Below, one piece after another: positions 62,386 to 64,000 of a stretch of DNA of 64,000 nucleotides (positions are counted from its first letter, which is position 1; every line of letters starts with the position of its first letter). The notes under the pieces were generated by a model. It searched no databases, was not told where the DNA came from, and saw only the letters and a list, made by a program, of their open reading frames with translations. The stretch is from Tatumella punctata (GTDB lineage Bacteria > Pseudomonadota > Gammaproteobacteria > Enterobacterales > Enterobacteriaceae): NCBI RefSeq assembly GCF_039523735.1, contig NZ_BAAAFW010000012.1, forward strand, positions 1 to 64,000. Reading direction: 5' to 3'. The position numbers and the translations under genes were made by a program.

Positions 62386-62945
62386 ATTGATAACCCTTTG
62401 GCATCCTCAAATTTATTTTGTGCCATTAAAATAACATCACAAATCTCACGCACCGCACCACGTCCGCCATTAATACGGGTGACGTAATCGGCACGCTGAA
62501 TTAACAACGGATGGGCATCAGCGACCGACACACTGAGTCCTGATCTTTCCATTACTGGCCAGTCAATCAGGTCATCCCCGATATAGGCAACCTGTTCCGG
62601 ACTGAGGGACAGTTTATCCAGAAGGTCGGCAAAGGCCAAAAGCTTATCTGACTGGCCCTGATACAAATGTCTGATGCCGAGCGTCTGGCAGCGGTCTTCC
62701 AGAAGTCCGGCTTTTCTGCCGGTGATAATAGCAACTTCAACATTATTGGTTAACAGACAGCGAATACCATAGCCATCACGGACGTTAAATGCTTTCAGCT
62801 CTTCACCATTATTTCCCATATAAATCAGGCCATCAGACATTACCCCATCGACATCGCAAATCAGTAATTTTATTTTTTCAGCACTGGCCATGATCTGCGG
62901 GCTGACAGGCCCGTAGCATGTATCAATGGGGAGTTTATCTTTCAT
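62382..62945 (-). CDS. kdsC: 3-deoxy-D-manno-octulosonate 8-phosphate phosphatase
   Basis: The 187-residue HAD-family protein has the motif ICDVDGVMSDG, with the nucleophile Asp and the acid Asp, and YIGDDLIDWPVM. It releases phosphate from KDO-8-phosphate in LPS synthesis. The start at 62945 is preceded by AAGCGAG and matches the family; a frame ten codons longer overlaps kdsD. Confidence 0.97.
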   Translation of the reverse strand: MKDKLPIDTCYGPVSPQIMASAEKIKLLICDVDGVMSDGLIYMGNNGEELKAFNVRDGYGIRCLLTNNVEVAIITGRKAGLLEDRCQTLGIRHLYQGQSDKLLAFADLLDKLSLSPEQVAYIGDDLIDWPVMERSGLSVSVADAHPLLIQRADYVTRINGGRGAVREICDVILMAQNKFEDAKGLSI

Positions 62946-62958
62946 CTCGCTTTCCCTC

Positions 62959-63945
62959 TCAGACAACACCGGCACGCAACATATCGTGCATATGTATCAC
63001 ACCCACAAGACGATTGTTATCGGCAACCAGCAGTGAGGTTATGTTTTTGTTTTGCATTATATTTAATGCATCGACAGCCAGAATTGTCGCTGGCACGCGG
63101 ATCCCGCCGGGTGTCATCACCTCAGCAATCGGGGTGGACTGGAAATTAATATCCATATCAATGACCCGCCGCAGGTCACCATCTGTAAAAATACCGGCAA
63201 TGGTCATATCGTCTTCCGTAATCACTGTCATACCCAGTTTTTTGCGGGTAATTTCCAGTAAGGCATCGCGCAGGGTCGCATGGCGCGACACACAGGGGAT
63301 TTCGTCTCCTGAATGCATCACATCACTGACATGCAATAACAGTTTACGCCCCAGAGCTCCGCCGGGATGAGACAACGCAAAATCTTCGGCGGTAAAGCCC
63401 CTGGCTTCCAGCAACGCGACGGCCAGGGCATCACCCATCACCAGGGTGGCGGTAGTGCTGGTCGTCGGGGCCAGCCCTAGCGGACAGGCTTCCTCAGGAA
63501 CTTTGACTGTCAGGTGCAAATCGGCTGCTTTTCCCATCGTACTTTCCGGCCTGCTGCTGATACAAATCAGGGTGATATTGAGGCGCTTAATCACCGGGAT
63601 CAGTGCCAGAATTTCATGTGACTCACCACTATTGGAAATAGCAATCACCACATCGTCACGGCCGACCATCCCCAGGTCACCGTGACTGGCTTCGGCCGGA
63701 TGAACGAAGAAAGACGGGGTCCCGGTACTGGCAAAGGTGGCAGCCATTTTGCGGGCAATATGGCCCGACTTGCCCATCCCCATCACGACGACTTTTCCCT
63801 GGCACTGGTATAGTATTTCACAGGCACGGGAAAAGTCTGCATTAATGTATTGTTCCAGTTGCGCAAGACCTTCACGCTCGATACGCAGAACTTTCCTGCC
63901 TGCTTCCTTAAAATCAAAACCGGTAGTGGGTGATTGATCAGACAT
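62959..63945 (-). CDS. kdsD: D-arabinose 5-phosphate isomerase
   Basis: The 328-residue protein has an N-terminal SIS domain (VVMGMGKSGHIARKMAATFA, HPAEASHGDLGM) and two C-terminal CBS domains. It converts ribulose 5-phosphate into arabinose 5-phosphate for KDO synthesis. It is the first gene of the cluster in the window; the 55 bases upstream reach the window edge with no other gene start visible. Confidence 0.98.
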   Translation of the reverse strand: MSDQSPTTGFDFKEAGRKVLRIEREGLAQLEQYINADFSRACEILYQCQGKVVVMGMGKSGHIARKMAATFASTGTPSFFVHPAEASHGDLGMVGRDDVVIAISNSGESHEILALIPVIKRLNITLICISSRPESTMGKAADLHLTVKVPEEACPLGLAPTTSTTATLVMGDALAVALLEARGFTAEDFALSHPGGALGRKLLLHVSDVMHSGDEIPCVSRHATLRDALLEITRKKLGMTVITEDDMTIAGIFTDGDLRRVIDMDINFQSTPIAEVMTPGGIRVPATILAVDALNIMQNKNITSLLVADNNRLVGVIHMHDMLRAGVV

Positions 63946-64000
63946 TTCAGCGCGTCCTTTTAAAAATCATTAATCATCGGGCAAAACCAGAGTATGGCGA

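Noticed and set aside
1..64000. Prophage, insertion sequence or integron
   Set aside because: No transposase, integrase, phage structural gene or terminal inverted repeat was seen on either strand.

Overview
The window is a chromosomal segment of a gamma-proteobacterium of the order Enterobacterales. Protein sequences and gene order follow the Escherichia coli block that runs from the rrnD end through fis, accBC, mreBCD, aaeXAB, argR, rplM-rpsI, gltBD and arcB to rpoN and the lpt/kds genes. The msrPQ-aroQ arrangement, moderate base composition and loss of several usually conserved genes suggest the Erwiniaceae or a relative (for example the Erwinia/Pantoea/Tatumella group). The genus is an inference. 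No prophage, insertion sequence, integrase, tRNA or CRISPR array was seen.

Layout. Positions 1-365 hold the 3' end of a 5S rRNA gene with its terminator, followed by a decayed second 5S copy with the same terminator. Positions 377-11823 form an accessory block between the rRNA operon and fis: a 54-residue lipoprotein, a polysaccharide deacetylase-like protein, a flavodoxin-like protein, glycerate kinase, a three-gene envelope operon (OmpA-domain lipoprotein, five-helix membrane protein, periplasmic vWA-like protein), and a LysR regulator divergent from a Rieske oxygenase and its reductase. Positions 11975-20439 (minus strand) are housekeeping: dusB-fis, panF-prmA, yhdT, accBC, aroQ and msrPQ. 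Positions 20675-33180 (plus strand) carry csrD, mreBCD, maf, rng, yhdP and tldD. Then come aaeR/aaeXAB, yhcN, argR, degS, degQ, zapG, zapE, rplM-rpsI, sspAB, gltBD, arcB with the ArcZ small RNA, mtgA, and finally the minus-strand cluster kdsD-kdsC-lptC-lptA-lptB-rpoN-ptsN-rapZ-npr.

How the genes work together. Much of the core is envelope biology: cell shape (mreBCD), LPS precursor synthesis and transport (kdsCD, lptABC), peptidoglycan polymerisation (mtgA), phospholipid transport (yhdP), envelope proteolysis (degS, degQ) and repair of oxidised periplasmic proteins (msrPQ). A second theme is nitrogen and stress control (gltBD, rpoN, ptsN-npr-rapZ, sspAB, arcB/ArcZ).

Notable absences compared with the E. 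coli order, each read from the sequence: no hpf between rpoN and ptsN, no mdh between argR and degS, no elbB between arcB and mtgA, and no yhcC between gltB and arcB. The best candidate for something not yet described is the OmpA-lipoprotein/five-helix/vWA operon at 4590-8638. Other signals are a 13-copy 7-bp tandem repeat beside argR, a perfect FNR-type palindrome in front of a possible 43-codon ORF in the arcB-mtgA gap, and an NtrC-like palindrome between gltB and arcB.
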